Source: Coccinella septempunctata
Lineage: Eukaryota > Arthropoda > Insecta > Coleoptera > Coccinellidae
Length of the DNA: 64,000 nucleotides
Direction: 5' to 3'
Assembly: GCF_907165205.1 (NCBI RefSeq)
Contig: NC_058189.1
Location: forward strand, 50,680,270-50,744,269
Below are positions 1 through 9,713 of the stretch, one piece after another. Both the position numbers and the translations under genes were made by a program. Below the pieces are notes generated by a model. The model searched no databases. It saw only the letters and a list, made by a program, of their open reading frames with translations, and was not told the origin of the DNA. Within the stretch, counting starts at the first letter, position 1; each line of letters begins with the position of its first letter.

Positions 1-861
1 AAGGCATACCAAATCCAGTTATTTGCATGGAAAATACAAGAGATCAGTGTAATATCATAATATGCACTAGCTTGAGGAGAGTTAATGTTCTTCATCTTCT
101 TTGGCTAAAGTTTGAATACGTTATATTAGTTGTAGATTTCAAAAATATTAACCCTAAGATGAAATGCATACGGTTGTGCAGTGGTTGGAAATGGGTATAT
201 CCCGAAGGAATTAACAGATAATTACAAGAATGTTAAATTCTTCAACAAAAATCTTCTCGCATCAATATGAGTAAAAAGAACTAAAGGAAGTTTCAAGTCA
301 AGATGAACTTCACCTTTGAACAAAAATTTCACATGAATAAACAATTAACAGGACAACTGACGCGTATTTGTGGCTGTTCATCTTAATACATTGATATAAT
401 AATAATAATTAAGTATTTATTGGCACCTTAAGACATTTACAATGTATAGGACAAGTCGAATGAAAAATAGAAAAATAAATTTTCGGGAACATATTCTACG
501 ATGACATTCATCAAAAATCCTGTAGTAAACTTTTCGCATTAATTCACTCAAACATAAAATTCTCAAATTCCACCACTTTTTTGGGTCTCCCAATAGAAGG
601 AAATTCTTTGTCATCCTCTTCATTCACAATCTTTCTGATTGTGGAAATATTCATCTGAAATATAAGTCGTTTAGACTCAGATGAAGCATTATATAAATTC
701 TCTTACTTTGAATATGTTCGCTTCCGTCTGACGTATTGTGGATTTAAGAATATCAGGGTATAACTATTTGAATGAGCGGACCTGAATTCTAAATAGCACT
801 TCCTGAAACCCTGTCTCTTTTTTCAATCACTCTCGGCATTTTCGTAATAAAAATTGATATT
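1..861. other. Non-coding stretch, nothing recognised
   Basis: AT-rich sequence with only short chance reading frames (for example 27-221 on plus and 417-623 on minus). They match no family I recognise. I see no repeat, RNA gene or promoter here. Confidence 0.5.
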
Positions 862-2448
862 AGTTGTGGCCAAAGATTATAGAGTAGAAAGATAGGAAAC
901 GCCCTCATATCGCTAGTACTAAAAACCGACTACATTTTGGCCAGTGAAAACACGCGTGACAATGAGATGGCGCTAAAAACGCACTGTCAATACAGAAAAA
1001 CTTTTTGATAACAGTTTTCTGTTTTTTGATTGAGGGGCGCGAAATTCGAATCCTCTTTCTCGTATTGCATTCCAATATTGACTTTGTTTCTATCAGAAAA
1101 CAAACATCCTGAGCGACAAAACAAAAGTATGGTATTGCTTTGTGATCAGGATGTTAGTTTTCATCTAAACATTGTTTGGAATCAATTGATATCAACGAAA
1201 AACGCTGTAAGATGTGCTATATGTTTATTTGCAATTCATAAAAAATTTACAAAAATTGAAATAGTGGGCAATAAATGAAGCTTTAACTAGGACACTAAAG
1301 TATATGGTGATCTGCTATACGTTGAAGGTGTTGTTTCTATACAATAGGTTGTTCTGAATTCATGAACTTAGTTGAATTTGTAAAATATACATACATATAT
1401 CAGAAATTAATATGAACCAATATTCAATATACCATCATAGCATACTTCCAGTTACTTACATATGTAGGTATTATTTAAAGAATTTTCAGAACCACACTTA
1501 AAAAAAAAAAAACTTACAGACATATGCAAGACCTGTATGTCAGTATAGTTTCTTGGTGGTTTTTTTATGATTTCCTTATGATATGGTCTCTTCATGACAC
1601 AATATACAAATTGATTAATGAATGAACAAAACACTCACAGCAGGTTTCATAAAACTTTGACTTTCCAAACAAAAATTTGACAGTCACTCGGTTCCCAAAT
1701 GGAAATCAATAAGGCGGTGAACACATATGAGCGGCCGCGGCCACGATCACGATCGAGAAGCGTCCCATGCATTTCTGAATATATTGAAAGAGTAGCAATT
1801 GAGAATCATTGAATGGACCTATAAAGATCATAATTTCCCCTTAATAGGCCGTTCATGCAAGGGATGCTTTCTGCATACAACAATTTACGTCAATGAACAG
1901 TTCTCAATTGACCTGCAGTAAAATGTTCATTGCACATGGTGTAGTTAGTAGTGTTTGCTGAAGTAATTGTCTTCAAGCCCTGAGAATATTATCCACTTCG
2001 GAGCACTGAAAATTAAAATCAATGAATGACCGATTCACATGTTACGACTTTTAATACCTACGCTTCCATTTTCCTTAGTTGAGTGAAAAACTTAATCAGG
2101 TAAAATACATTTTATTATTTGATTCACCGTTCTTCACCATTCAATAATTTTCGAACAATATTTTGATGTTTTCACCAAGAAATGTGACAAAAAACTTCAA
2201 AAATCAGCAACTAGAACGAGCCAGATAAACAAAAAGCGGAATGAGAATCAAAACATTCAAAACCTCTTTGATCAAAATTGACATCTGAAATTTAAAAAAA
2301 AATGTCATATATTTCTGCAAATGGCACTCAAATTAATATTTTAACCAGTCTTAGCGTCTTAAAAACACGCGTGACACACAGATGGCGCTCAAATCGCTTT
2401 AGTCGCCTCGTTTCCCATCTTTCTACTCTATAATCTTTGAGTTGTGGC
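862..2448. mobile_element. Non-autonomous TIR DNA transposon with 9-bp target duplication
   Basis: Two 31-bp terminal inverted repeats (871-901 and 2409-2439) start CAAAGATTATAGAGTAGAAA and differ at one base. They are flanked by a perfect direct 9-bp repeat AGTTGTGGC (862-870 and 2440-2448), which I read as the target-site duplication. Inside each end lies a direct repeat holding ACGCGTGAC and AGATGGCGCT (about 948-985 and 2363-2400). No transposase frame is present in the 1569-bp body. A 9-bp duplication is typical of Mutator-like elements, so that superfamily is my best guess. The body also has a GC-rich palindrome, GGCCGCGGCC, near 1733-1742. The flank at 2445-2525 recurs without the insertion at 56410-56487. 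Confidence 0.8.
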
Positions 2449-2525
2449 AACGGCGTTATAACATTAACGACATTTCATGAGTGCCAACCTTACTCCGTTC
2501 TAGTTACAAAAACTTGAGAAAATTA
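2440..2525 (+). repeat. Dispersed repeat fragment flanking the TIR element
   Basis: This segment, including ATTTCATGAGTGCCAACCTT and a run ending AAACTTGAGAAAATT, is found in reverse complement at about 56410-56487. It was the target of the preceding transposon. The other copy has AAGTTGTGCCAACG across the junction and so represents the empty site. Confidence 0.6.
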
Positions 2526-2735
2526 TTTCATGGCCAACCGACTCCTAAAATAAATGTGCAACTTTGTATTCGTTACTTCCTAATGAATTTTACGACGATA
2601 ATAAATCACATAAAATAAAAAATTCGTTTTATTGAATAAGAAATTTTTTAAATTCGACACTTATCAAATTCTTCAACTCAGGACCTTTTATTTCATTCCA
2701 ACCTCGAAAATCTCAAGTATCCGAATCCTCCCTAA

Positions 2736-3220
2736 AGACCACAAAACCCGAATAAACATCAGAACTTGAACTCAAATAGTTCAAAGTTTCGGATATCGCC
2801 CTCTCAACTCCAATATGAAAAATTTCTTCTGACCCCGAAACAAACGACGGCACTTCCACAGACACCTTCAGAAAAACATTTTCGCGTTATAATGTTTTTC
2901 GACGCCTATACGCCCATTTCGTCTCTGAAACTTCCGAATGGAAGTTTCATTGAGAAGGAATACATTTATTTGGAGGCCGCTCCCAGGGTGAAGTTGAAAT
3001 TGAATTCGAAGTTTGGGCCTGTTTTCTGCCTGACAGTTCGAGGGAAGAGAGATTCCGTTAGTTTTCCTGCTATTTTACCCCTATTTGCCTGTCTTTGTTA
3101 ACGGCTTTTTGTCTAGTGGGAGAGAAGTTTCCGTTGAAGAGAAATGATGGAACTTCTGGCATAACGAAGAGGTGGAGAAATGGACCAGAATTTCTTCAGG
3201 TGTCTCTCAAAGAGGATTAA
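2736..3220 (+). CDS. Possible 3' exons of a host gene (two-exon model)
   Basis: A frame open from 2736 runs to 3056, where GTTAGT could be a donor. A pyrimidine-rich stretch follows, then an AG at 3123-3124. From 3125 the same frame continues for 31 codons to TAA at 3218-3220, so the model has a 68-bp phase-0 intron. The composition is less AT-rich than its surroundings. The encoded end contains MFFDAYTPISSLKLPNG, YIYLEAAPRVKLKLNSK and KFPLKRNDGTSGITKRW. I recognise no family or domain. No start codon is assigned; upstream exons would be needed. The Jockey element lies 2 bp beyond the stop, which would put it in the 3' UTR. It may equally be an unrelated repeat or a chance reading frame. Confidence 0.22.
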
Positions 3221-3230
3221 TGGGAATGTT

Positions 3231-3266
3231 TTCATTCCGAGTCAATCGCTTGACAGGAGAAGACGT
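3231..3266 (+). promoter_or_regulatory. Internal LINE promoter: initiator plus downstream promoter element
   Basis: TCATTC at 3232-3237 matches the arthropod initiator TCA(G/T)T(T/C), with the A at 3234 as +1. AGACGT at 3261-3266 falls exactly at +28 to +33 and fits the DPE consensus. No TATA box is needed in this arrangement, which Drosophila jockey elements use to carry their promoter inside the transcribed unit. Sequence match only; the start site is inferred. Confidence 0.65.
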
Positions 3267-3280
3267 GCTACAGTGCTCCT

Positions 3281-3350
3281 AGTGCTATAAAAGAGAAAGC
3301 GGACGAGAAAGTCACAGTGCCGTAAAAGTGAAAGCGGAGGTGAAAGTGCC
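3281..3350 (+). repeat. 35-bp tandem duplication in LINE 5' UTR
   Basis: Two adjacent 35-bp units, beginning AGTGCTATAAAAGAGAAAGC (3281) and AGTGCCGTAAAAGTGAAAGC (3316), differ at a few bases. A shorter AGTGCTCC precedes them at 3272. Repeated 5' UTR modules are common in LINEs and often alter promoter strength; no effect can be shown here. Confidence 0.7.
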
Positions 3351-3665
3351 CACTAACCAAGCTACGGAATATTTGATTCCGTCTGTGAAGTTGTGTAGGT
3401 TCTATATTTGTTATCGGAATTTTAATTCGTTAAAATTTTCAAAGTTGGTGTTCATCCTAAGTGTCCAGAGAATTTTCTCGTTGGTACTGCAGAAAACATC
3501 AGGTGAGCTTATTTTTCGTATCTTTCTTTCTGATTTTTCTCATAGCGTAGAGAATTTTTGATGAGCCGTTTTGTTTTTATGCATGAGATACATTTTTCTT
3601 TTGTCTTGAAAAATTTTATTTCCAATTTCTTCGAGTAGCGAAGTAATTATTAATTAGATTCTAAA

Positions 3666-5063
3666 ATGTCTGACCATTCGGACTGCGAGTCCGTAATGGA
3701 AGAAGACGCGCCAGAAATCGCTAATGTCGTGTCCGAACACGATATTTTGAGAGAGGAGAACGCAAGTTTGAAAGCGAGGGTGAATGAGTTAGATAGATGC
3801 GTATCTAGCTTAGTTGCTGAGATTAAAAATCTCAGGGAGAGGCTCGAGTTGCAGGAGGGAAATAAGGAAAGTCCTTACTCCAAAGCACTCAAGAAGAACA
3901 TTATTTTGAAAAATGTCCAAGAAGTGAACTTACCGGTTCAAAAACAGAAGATGGAGGTGGTCAAAACCCCTCAAACCAAAATTTCCCCACCCGCCAAAAG
4001 AGTGAGAAAGGATAGCTCCTCGTCAAATGAAGAGGCAAACAAGAAAAGAGTCTTGGAAACCCCAGCCCAAGAGAAAACCACTCCAGTGGAGAGAAAAGAA
4101 AAAATCCCCCCAGTTACCCTGAGGGGTACGTCCGAATGGACGTCAATTTCCAACGCGTTAATGCGAAACGGAATAAATTACAGCAGAGCGACTACTGTGA
4201 AGGACGGAATTAGGGTCGTTCCACAAACCGCGGAAGACCACAGAAGAATGACGGACTTCCTTCATAAAATAAATAGGGAGTTTTACACTCTTCAACGGGA
4301 GGAAGAAAAGAAAATCTATGCGGTAGTGAGATATCTACCGCTGGATGCAGATATCCCGACGATCCTTGACGACCTCAAGGATCAAGGGATCGTCGATGCT
4401 GAGGTCATAAGAATGACCTCAAATATAACTAAGAGGCCGATGCCCTTATTGCTGGTTAAAACCCAGAATAAGGGTATCTTCGAGGTGAGAAGGCTCTACA
4501 ACATGAACTGTGTTGTTGAACCTAAGAGAAGGACGACCGGGCCTGGACAATGTTACCGCTGTCAGCGATATGGACATGCCCAAAGTAAGTGCACTTTTCC
4601 ATGGAGGTGCGTGAAATGCTCCGGTAATCACAGCTCCAAGGAGTGTACGCTCACCAGGGAGAACGAGGAGCGAAATGCCTCTTGTGTTCTCTGTGGAGAG
4701 CAAGGACATCCAGCCAGCTACAAGGGATGTAGCGAATGGAAATTGGTCACTAAAAAGACCAAGAGATCGCCAAGATCGAACCAGACCAGCTCGAGGCCAA
4801 CACAAAATACACCGAGGCCATCCCCAAACTCTTCGGAAGTGAAGAAACCCCAGGAAACTGCAACCGTAGCAGTCAAAGAGACGAAGAAACCAGAGAAAAA
4901 GACGGAAAAGGCAAAAACCGTCAAAAAAGCCGAAACCAGAAAAGGAATTTCTGGAATCACTGAGGAACTGGATAAGTTCACGAAAAACCTCCTCAGCACG
5001 ATGATGCAGAATCTGGAGAAAGAGATTGAGAAGAAGATGCAGCAAATTATTAAGAATATTTAA
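3666..5063 (+). CDS. Jockey-type LINE ORF1 protein, zinc-knuckle nucleic-acid binding (465 aa)
   Basis: ORF1 proteins of Jockey-clade LINEs bind and package the element's RNA. The N-terminus is acidic (MSDHSDCESVMEEDAPEIAN). Residues about 24-65 have spaced leucines and charged residues that suggest a coiled coil (REENASLKARVNELDRCVSS). A basic linker follows. The region about 150-290 resembles the PRE_C2HC/RRM-like domain that precedes the knuckles in Jockey proteins. Three CCHC motifs are visible: C296-C309 (CYRCQRYGHAQSKC), C315-C327 (CVKCSGNHSSKEC) and C340-C355 (CVLCGEQGHPASYKGC). The tail from about 365 is rich in Lys, Pro and Thr. ATG 3666 is the first in frame. The TAA stop overlaps ORF2's ATG by one base (TAATG), so ORF2 is probably made by termination-reinitiation. 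No internal break is seen. Confidence 0.93.
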   Translation: MSDHSDCESVMEEDAPEIANVVSEHDILREENASLKARVNELDRCVSSLVAEIKNLRERLELQEGNKESPYSKALKKNIILKNVQEVNLPVQKQKMEVVKTPQTKISPPAKRVRKDSSSSNEEANKKRVLETPAQEKTTPVERKEKIPPVTLRGTSEWTSISNALMRNGINYSRATTVKDGIRVVPQTAEDHRRMTDFLHKINREFYTLQREEEKKIYAVVRYLPLDADIPTILDDLKDQGIVDAEVIRMTSNITKRPMPLLLVKTQNKGIFEVRRLYNMNCVVEPKRRTTGPGQCYRCQRYGHAQSKCTFPWRCVKCSGNHSSKECTLTRENEERNASCVLCGEQGHPASYKGCSEWKLVTKKTKRSPRSNQTSSRPTQNTPRPSPNSSEVKKPQETATVAVKETKKPEKKTEKAKTVKKAETRKGISGITEELDKFTKNLLSTMMQNLEKEIEKKMQQIIKNI

Positions 5064-7771
5064 TGGCTGACACGACGATAAAGAACAATCTCATAATCGT
5101 CTCTTGGAACGTCGAAGGATTGAGAGCCCGCAGATCAGAATTCGAAGAACTGATTGAAGAGAAGAGACCGGATGTCATAGCTCTTCAAGAAACGAGACTT
5201 AACCCCAACGTTCGGATAGCATTTCCCAATTACGATATTTACAGAAATGATAGACCTAACAGCACAGGTGGCGTTGCTATACTGGCTAGAAGGAATATGG
5301 ATCACCATTTCGACCAAATATTCAATGGACAAGAAGTAGAAGCAATATCGATTATTGTGAATACTAATCGAGGGCAAGTGAAGATTATTTCAACTTATAA
5401 ATCACCGGATAAGGACATGCTGGAAGAGGATCTAAAAATGCTACTAGAAGGAAGACACCCGAAAATCATAATTGGTGATCTTAACTGCAAATCGCAGGAA
5501 TGGAACAGTAGGGTGGAAAATACAAACGGGAGAAGACTGAAGATTTATGCTGAAAAACTTAATGCAGTTGTGATAGGACCTGATATACCGACCTACATAC
5601 CAAGAGTAAATGGACTACCCGATGTACTGGACATTGTCGTAATGAAAGACATCACTGAAGAAATCAGCATTGATACAATAGAAGACGGAACTTCAGACCA
5701 CAATCCCATAGAATTCATAGTGGGACATGGCCCAAGAAACGAAGAAGAGACACAAACCAAGGAACGCACAGACTGGGAGAAATATAAGAATTTACTTCAG
5801 GAGAAAATCAGGGAAATTCCCCAAATAAACACCCAGGATGAATTAGATGAAGCAGTTGAAAAATTGGAAAATCATATAAAAGAAGCCTATGAAGAAAGCA
5901 CCAAGAGAATAAGGAAACCAATTCCGAAACATTCACATGGAGATACGCCAAGGGATATAAAGGAACTTATAAAAAAGAACAGAAGACTCAGGAAAATCTA
6001 CAGAACAACAAAAAGAGAAGAAGACAAGAAGAAACTGAATAAGCATAGTCAGATATTGAAAAATGCTTTAACAGAACTGCGTAATAACAGATGGCACCAG
6101 AGATTAAGGGAACTGAATACAATAGATCACTCGGCTTGGAAAATGCAAAAACGCTTACGACGAGAACAGACAGTTATACCTCCACTGCATGGAGCAAACG
6201 GAATGGTATATACGAGACTTGAAAAAGCCGAAGCACTTGCCGACACAATTGAGAGAGAAGCCAGAATAAATTACAGAAATGATGATGACAATGAAGATCT
6301 AGAAGAAGAAGTGGAGGCAAACGAAGAACTGATGATGGAACCACCGGAAACCGAAATCATTCCAAAACCGGCTTCACCAACAGAAATCAAAGAGATCATA
6401 ATGAAACTGAAAAACCGGAAAGCACCGGGAGAAGATAGGATAACGAATTATATGTTGAAGAAATTGCCTAGAAAAGGAATAGCAGCCTTGACGAATATAA
6501 CAAACGGAGTGATGAGGACCGAATACTACCCAAAGAGATGGAAAACTGCAGAAATGATAGTTTTCAACAAGCCTGGAAAGGAACGGAAATTTCCTCAAAA
6601 TTATAGACCAATCAGCCTACTATCAGCACTAGGAAAAGTCGTCGAGAGGGTTATCGCCAAAAGGCTGAATGAGGAAACAGAAATGTTGAAGATAATCCCA
6701 CCCGAACAATTTGGATTTCGACGAGAACACTCGACTGAACTCCAATTACTACGGCTCATAGAATACGTCACCGAAGGAATGCAGACCAAACAGGCCACAG
6801 GATTAGTTCTGATGGATATCGAGAGAGCTTTTGATAGAGTATGGCACGAAGGCCTAATCTACAAGATGAAAAGAGCAGGATATTCGACCAAGCTATGCAA
6901 GATTATAAGGAATTATCTGAGGAATAGAAACTTTTATGTGAAGATAGATGGAGCAACCTCTCAAACCAGACAATTGGAAGCGGGAGTGCCTCAAGGATCG
7001 GTACTTGGACCTCTGCTTTACGTAATATACGTTTATGATATCCCGAAGAATGCTAGGAATATGCTCACCTTGTACGCAGATGACACAGGAATAGCGTTCA
7101 GACATCGACGCCCAGAGATCATACACCGGAGACTGCAGGAAGCCATAGATGAATTACTCAAATGGTGCATCAAATGGAAAATCCAAATCAATGGAAGAAA
7201 GACTCAAGCAATATTACTGCAAAAGAGAAGATTGAGGATGGAAGAAAACCTTGAAGTTGATGGACAAGAGGTTGAATGGAAAAATGAAGCAACATACCTA
7301 GGAGTGACGCTTGACAGAGGACTTACATGGAAAAACCACATCAAATGTGCTGTTGATAAAACAAAAGCCGCAGTGAGTAAACTTTATCCACTCATAGGCA
7401 GAAGAAGTCATATGAATAAGAACATCAAGTTGACGATGATTAAAACTATTGCGCGACCACAACTCACATATGGATCGGCGGCATGGGGCTTCGCAGCCAA
7501 GACCCACATCAAGAGAATACAGGCCACTGAGAATAAACTCCTTAGAATGGCGATGGACGTACCCTGGTTTGTTAGGAACAAACAAATCTACAAGGACTTG
7601 GAATGGGAACCAGTTACAGAATTTATGAAGAGAAAGGCGGAAAGGATATTCGACAAAGCCAAACAACATCCAAATGAGGAACTACGAAGATTAGTCGACT
7701 ACGATCCAACAGAAGAAGCTAGAAGGTCAAGAACCTACCACCGAAGACCGAGAGATCAGTTAAGGATTTAA
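5063..7771 (+). CDS. Jockey-type LINE ORF2: APE endonuclease and reverse transcriptase (902 aa)
   Basis: This is the catalytic protein of target-primed reverse transcription: it nicks genomic DNA and copies the element RNA from the nick. The APE-like endonuclease fills about residues 8-225, with N16 in SWNVEGL, E43 in LQETRL, GDLN at 138-141, DVLDIVV at 187-193 and SDHNP at 211-215. The reverse transcriptase follows a charged linker and shows LKNRKAPGED, the YRPISLLSALGKVVERV segment, MDIERAFDRVW (584-594, first catalytic Asp), GVPQGSVLGPLLYVIY and the YADD active site at 671-674. The C-terminus (YGSAAWGFAAKTHIKRIQ, PWFVRNKQIYKDL) is the conserved Jockey tail. Length and order are normal for the clade, and every key residue I can check is present. 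Translation probably depends on coupling to ORF1 through TAATG. Confidence 0.95.
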   Translation: MADTTIKNNLIIVSWNVEGLRARRSEFEELIEEKRPDVIALQETRLNPNVRIAFPNYDIYRNDRPNSTGGVAILARRNMDHHFDQIFNGQEVEAISIIVNTNRGQVKIISTYKSPDKDMLEEDLKMLLEGRHPKIIIGDLNCKSQEWNSRVENTNGRRLKIYAEKLNAVVIGPDIPTYIPRVNGLPDVLDIVVMKDITEEISIDTIEDGTSDHNPIEFIVGHGPRNEEETQTKERTDWEKYKNLLQEKIREIPQINTQDELDEAVEKLENHIKEAYEESTKRIRKPIPKHSHGDTPRDIKELIKKNRRLRKIYRTTKREEDKKKLNKHSQILKNALTELRNNRWHQRLRELNTIDHSAWKMQKRLRREQTVIPPLHGANGMVYTRLEKAEALADTIEREARINYRNDDDNEDLEEEVEANEELMMEPPETEIIPKPASPTEIKEIIMKLKNRKAPGEDRITNYMLKKLPRKGIAALTNITNGVMRTEYYPKRWKTAEMIVFNKPGKERKFPQNYRPISLLSALGKVVERVIAKRLNEETEMLKIIPPEQFGFRREHSTELQLLRLIEYVTEGMQTKQATGLVLMDIERAFDRVWHEGLIYKMKRAGYSTKLCKIIRNYLRNRNFYVKIDGATSQTRQLEAGVPQGSVLGPLLYVIYVYDIPKNARNMLTLYADDTGIAFRHRRPEIIHRRLQEAIDELLKWCIKWKIQINGRKTQAILLQKRRLRMEENLEVDGQEVEWKNEATYLGVTLDRGLTWKNHIKCAVDKTKAAVSKLYPLIGRRSHMNKNIKLTMIKTIARPQLTYGSAAWGFAAKTHIKRIQATENKLLRMAMDVPWFVRNKQIYKDLEWEPVTEFMKRKAERIFDKAKQHPNEELRRLVDYDPTEEARRSRTYHRRPRDQLRI

Positions 7772-8035
7772 ATGTAACCAAAGAAGAGCTTAACCTATAA
7801 AAGCTATAGGCAGCATACAACTATCAACACGACTATGATCGTGTGAGAGTCCAGAAACCATAAGAGTCAACTGGTTAATAGGCAAAATGCCCGGAACCTA
7901 TGAAGAAGCAGTTAAGGGTTTTTAGTGGGTCTCGAGCTCAGAGAGTGAGAATCCCCACACTGTTCCCCCTCAGCAGAGGGTGTGTTCGTCTGTTTGCAGA
8001 TTTTCCCCCTGCTACACCAAAAAAAAAAAAAAAAA
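7772..8035 (+). other. LINE 3' UTR and poly(A) tail
   Basis: 264 bp follow the ORF2 stop, ending in 17 A (8019-8035). The inverted segments AAAGCTATAGG and ACGACTATGATCGTG could form small hairpins of the kind the reverse transcriptase recognises, though none is demonstrated. I see no AATAAA close to the tail. Confidence 0.8.
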
Positions 8036-8104
8036 GGAATGTTTTAGAAAAATTTTGCTCTTAACTCGTTGGCTTGGGACTCTGCTGGGAACATTGATTT
8101 TATA

Positions 8105-9708
8105 CAGGGTGTCTCGTAAAGACCTCGTCAAACGAAAACGGAAAGTAGATCAGAATGTGCTCTACCTGATGTGAAAAATTCGTTCATATGAAAGTCTCAC
8201 AGTTTTCGAGATATTTGATGTTTTATGAAAATGTTGAATTTTTTCACTTAAAATGCTTTCTCTCTTGCGGAAGCTACAATTAAATACTTTTCGAATCAGT
8301 TTTTTTTTCCGTAAATTTTTTGAATGATTACTTCAATTCATGCAATGAAAAATACCACAAAATATTATACAGGGATTCTGAAAAAAAAAATTAAAATTCA
8401 TTTTCTAAAGGCAGTGTTTTTTGTGCTGAATTCTATCTGACTTGGTATAATAAAAAGACACTAGACCTTTTCTGCATATTACGTTGAAAAGTTGCCCATT
8501 TTATGAGGATTCCGAAAAGGTAAAATACAGGTGATAACCTTCTTCACGAAAAAAGATTTTTGAATGTTTATCGAAAATGGAGCATTTCTATGAAAAACTG
8601 ATTTTGTCGCCTTTTCCACAAATTCTTTCATTTTGCAGATTCTGCTGTAACATATTGAATAATTCTCTTGAAAAATGTCAGTTAGTCCCTAAATTAAATT
8701 AATGAAATTATTCATTAATTGCAATGATATAATGTAATAACGCACAGGACCTTCAACATCAACAAATCTATTGTGGAGAAACTTTATAAAAATATCAATA
8801 TTAAAAATTCAGGATTCTTATTAGTGCAAATGCTCGAAATGACCACCCCCTTCGCTAATACATGCCCTGCATCTATTGAGAAATGACCTTTTCAAACCAT
8901 ACAAACTTCTCCCCGCTCTTTTGGCTGCTGAAATACGAATGCGGTACCTAAGTTGTGCTTCATCTCTTATAGGATTCGAATAAATTTCATTTATCAAAAA
9001 ACCCCAGTAAAAAAATCCAGAGGATTTAAGTCTGGTGAGTCATTGAATCGCATCACATCATATCGATTTTCGAGAGTTCTTTAGGCAAAGAAAAAGAAAT
9101 AAAAAAACTCAGTCAGTGAATTAGCATCTTAATAACATTTTATTGATTTGTTGATTGATTATTTTCATCAGGAAGTGCAAAATGAAAGTATTTATGGAAA
9201 AGGTGAAAAAATCAGGTTTTCACAGAAATGCTCCATTTTCGATAAACATTCAAATATCATTTTTCGTGAAGAAGGTTATCACCTGTATTTTACCTTTTCG
9301 GAATCCTCACAAAATAGGCAACTTTTCAACGTAATATGCAGAAAAGGTCTAGTGTCTTTTTTTTATACCACGTCAAATAGAATTCAGCACAAAAAAACAC
9401 TTCCTTCAGAACATGAATTTCAATTTTTTTTTTCAGAATCCCTGTATAATATTTTGTGGTATTTTTCATTGCATGAATTGAGGTAATCATTCAACAAAAT
9501 TAACGGAAACAAATTGATTCGAAAAGTATTTAATTGTAGCATCCGCAAGAGAGAAAGCATTTGAAGTGAAAAAATTCAACATTTTCATAAAACAACAAAT
9601 ATCTCGAAAACTGTGAGACTTTCATATGAACGATTTTTTCACATCACGTAGAGCACATTCTGATTTACTTTCTGTTTTCGTTTGACGTGGTCTTTACGGT
9701 ACACCCTG
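8105..9708. mobile_element. Fold-back element, TA-flanked, with transposase relic
   Basis: Left end CAGGGTGTCTCGTAAAGACC and right end GGTCTTTACGGTACACCCTG lie next to TA on both sides (8103-8104 and 9709-9710). The arms are near-perfect inverted repeats of roughly 490 bp (8105-8600 against 9215-9708). The centre holds a C-terminal transposase fragment on the minus strand. TA targets and the transposase type point to the Tc1/mariner superfamily. It lies about 60 bp after the Jockey element and 5 bp before the next element. Confidence 0.85.
8821..9050 (-). pseudogene. C-terminal fragment of a Tc1/mariner-type transposase
   Basis: Read on the minus strand, this gives SPDLNPLDFF (the third acidic residue of the DDE/D triad), a frameshift just after, then WGFLINEIYSNPIRDEAQLR, and further on KRSFLNRCRACISEGGGHFE with HLH before a stop at 8821-8823. 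The SPDLNPLDFFLWG and GGHFEHL signatures are typical of insect elements whose transposases start with a DUF4817-like helix-turn-helix. The first two catalytic residues and the whole DNA-binding part are missing, replaced by the extended arms of the host element. It cannot be active. Confidence 0.75.
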
Positions 9709-9713
9709 TATAT

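Larger units (their letters stand above)
3223..8045 (+). mobile_element. Full-length Jockey-clade non-LTR retrotransposon with target duplication
   Basis: The element body runs 3233-8035 (4803 bp): a 433-bp 5' UTR, ORF1, ORF2, a 264-bp 3' region and a tail of 17 A at 8019-8035. The perfect 10-bp direct repeat GGAATGTTTT (3223-3232 and 8036-8045) is the target-site duplication made by target-primed reverse transcription. Gene order, one-base ORF overlap, zinc-knuckle ORF1, APE-type endonuclease and YADD reverse transcriptase all fit the Jockey clade. Both ORFs are open throughout and the duplication has no mismatch, so the insertion looks young and possibly still competent. It lies in a region otherwise full of decayed elements. 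Confidence 0.93.

Noticed and set aside
1733..1742. GGCCGCGGCC palindrome as an operator-type site
   Set aside because: Single GC-rich palindrome inside a TIR element; no repeated context supports a regulatory role.
4446..5045. Long minus-strand open frames opposite ORF1 (4446-5045 and 4718-4999)
   Set aside because: They are antisense shadows of a well-supported zinc-knuckle ORF1; no independent motif.
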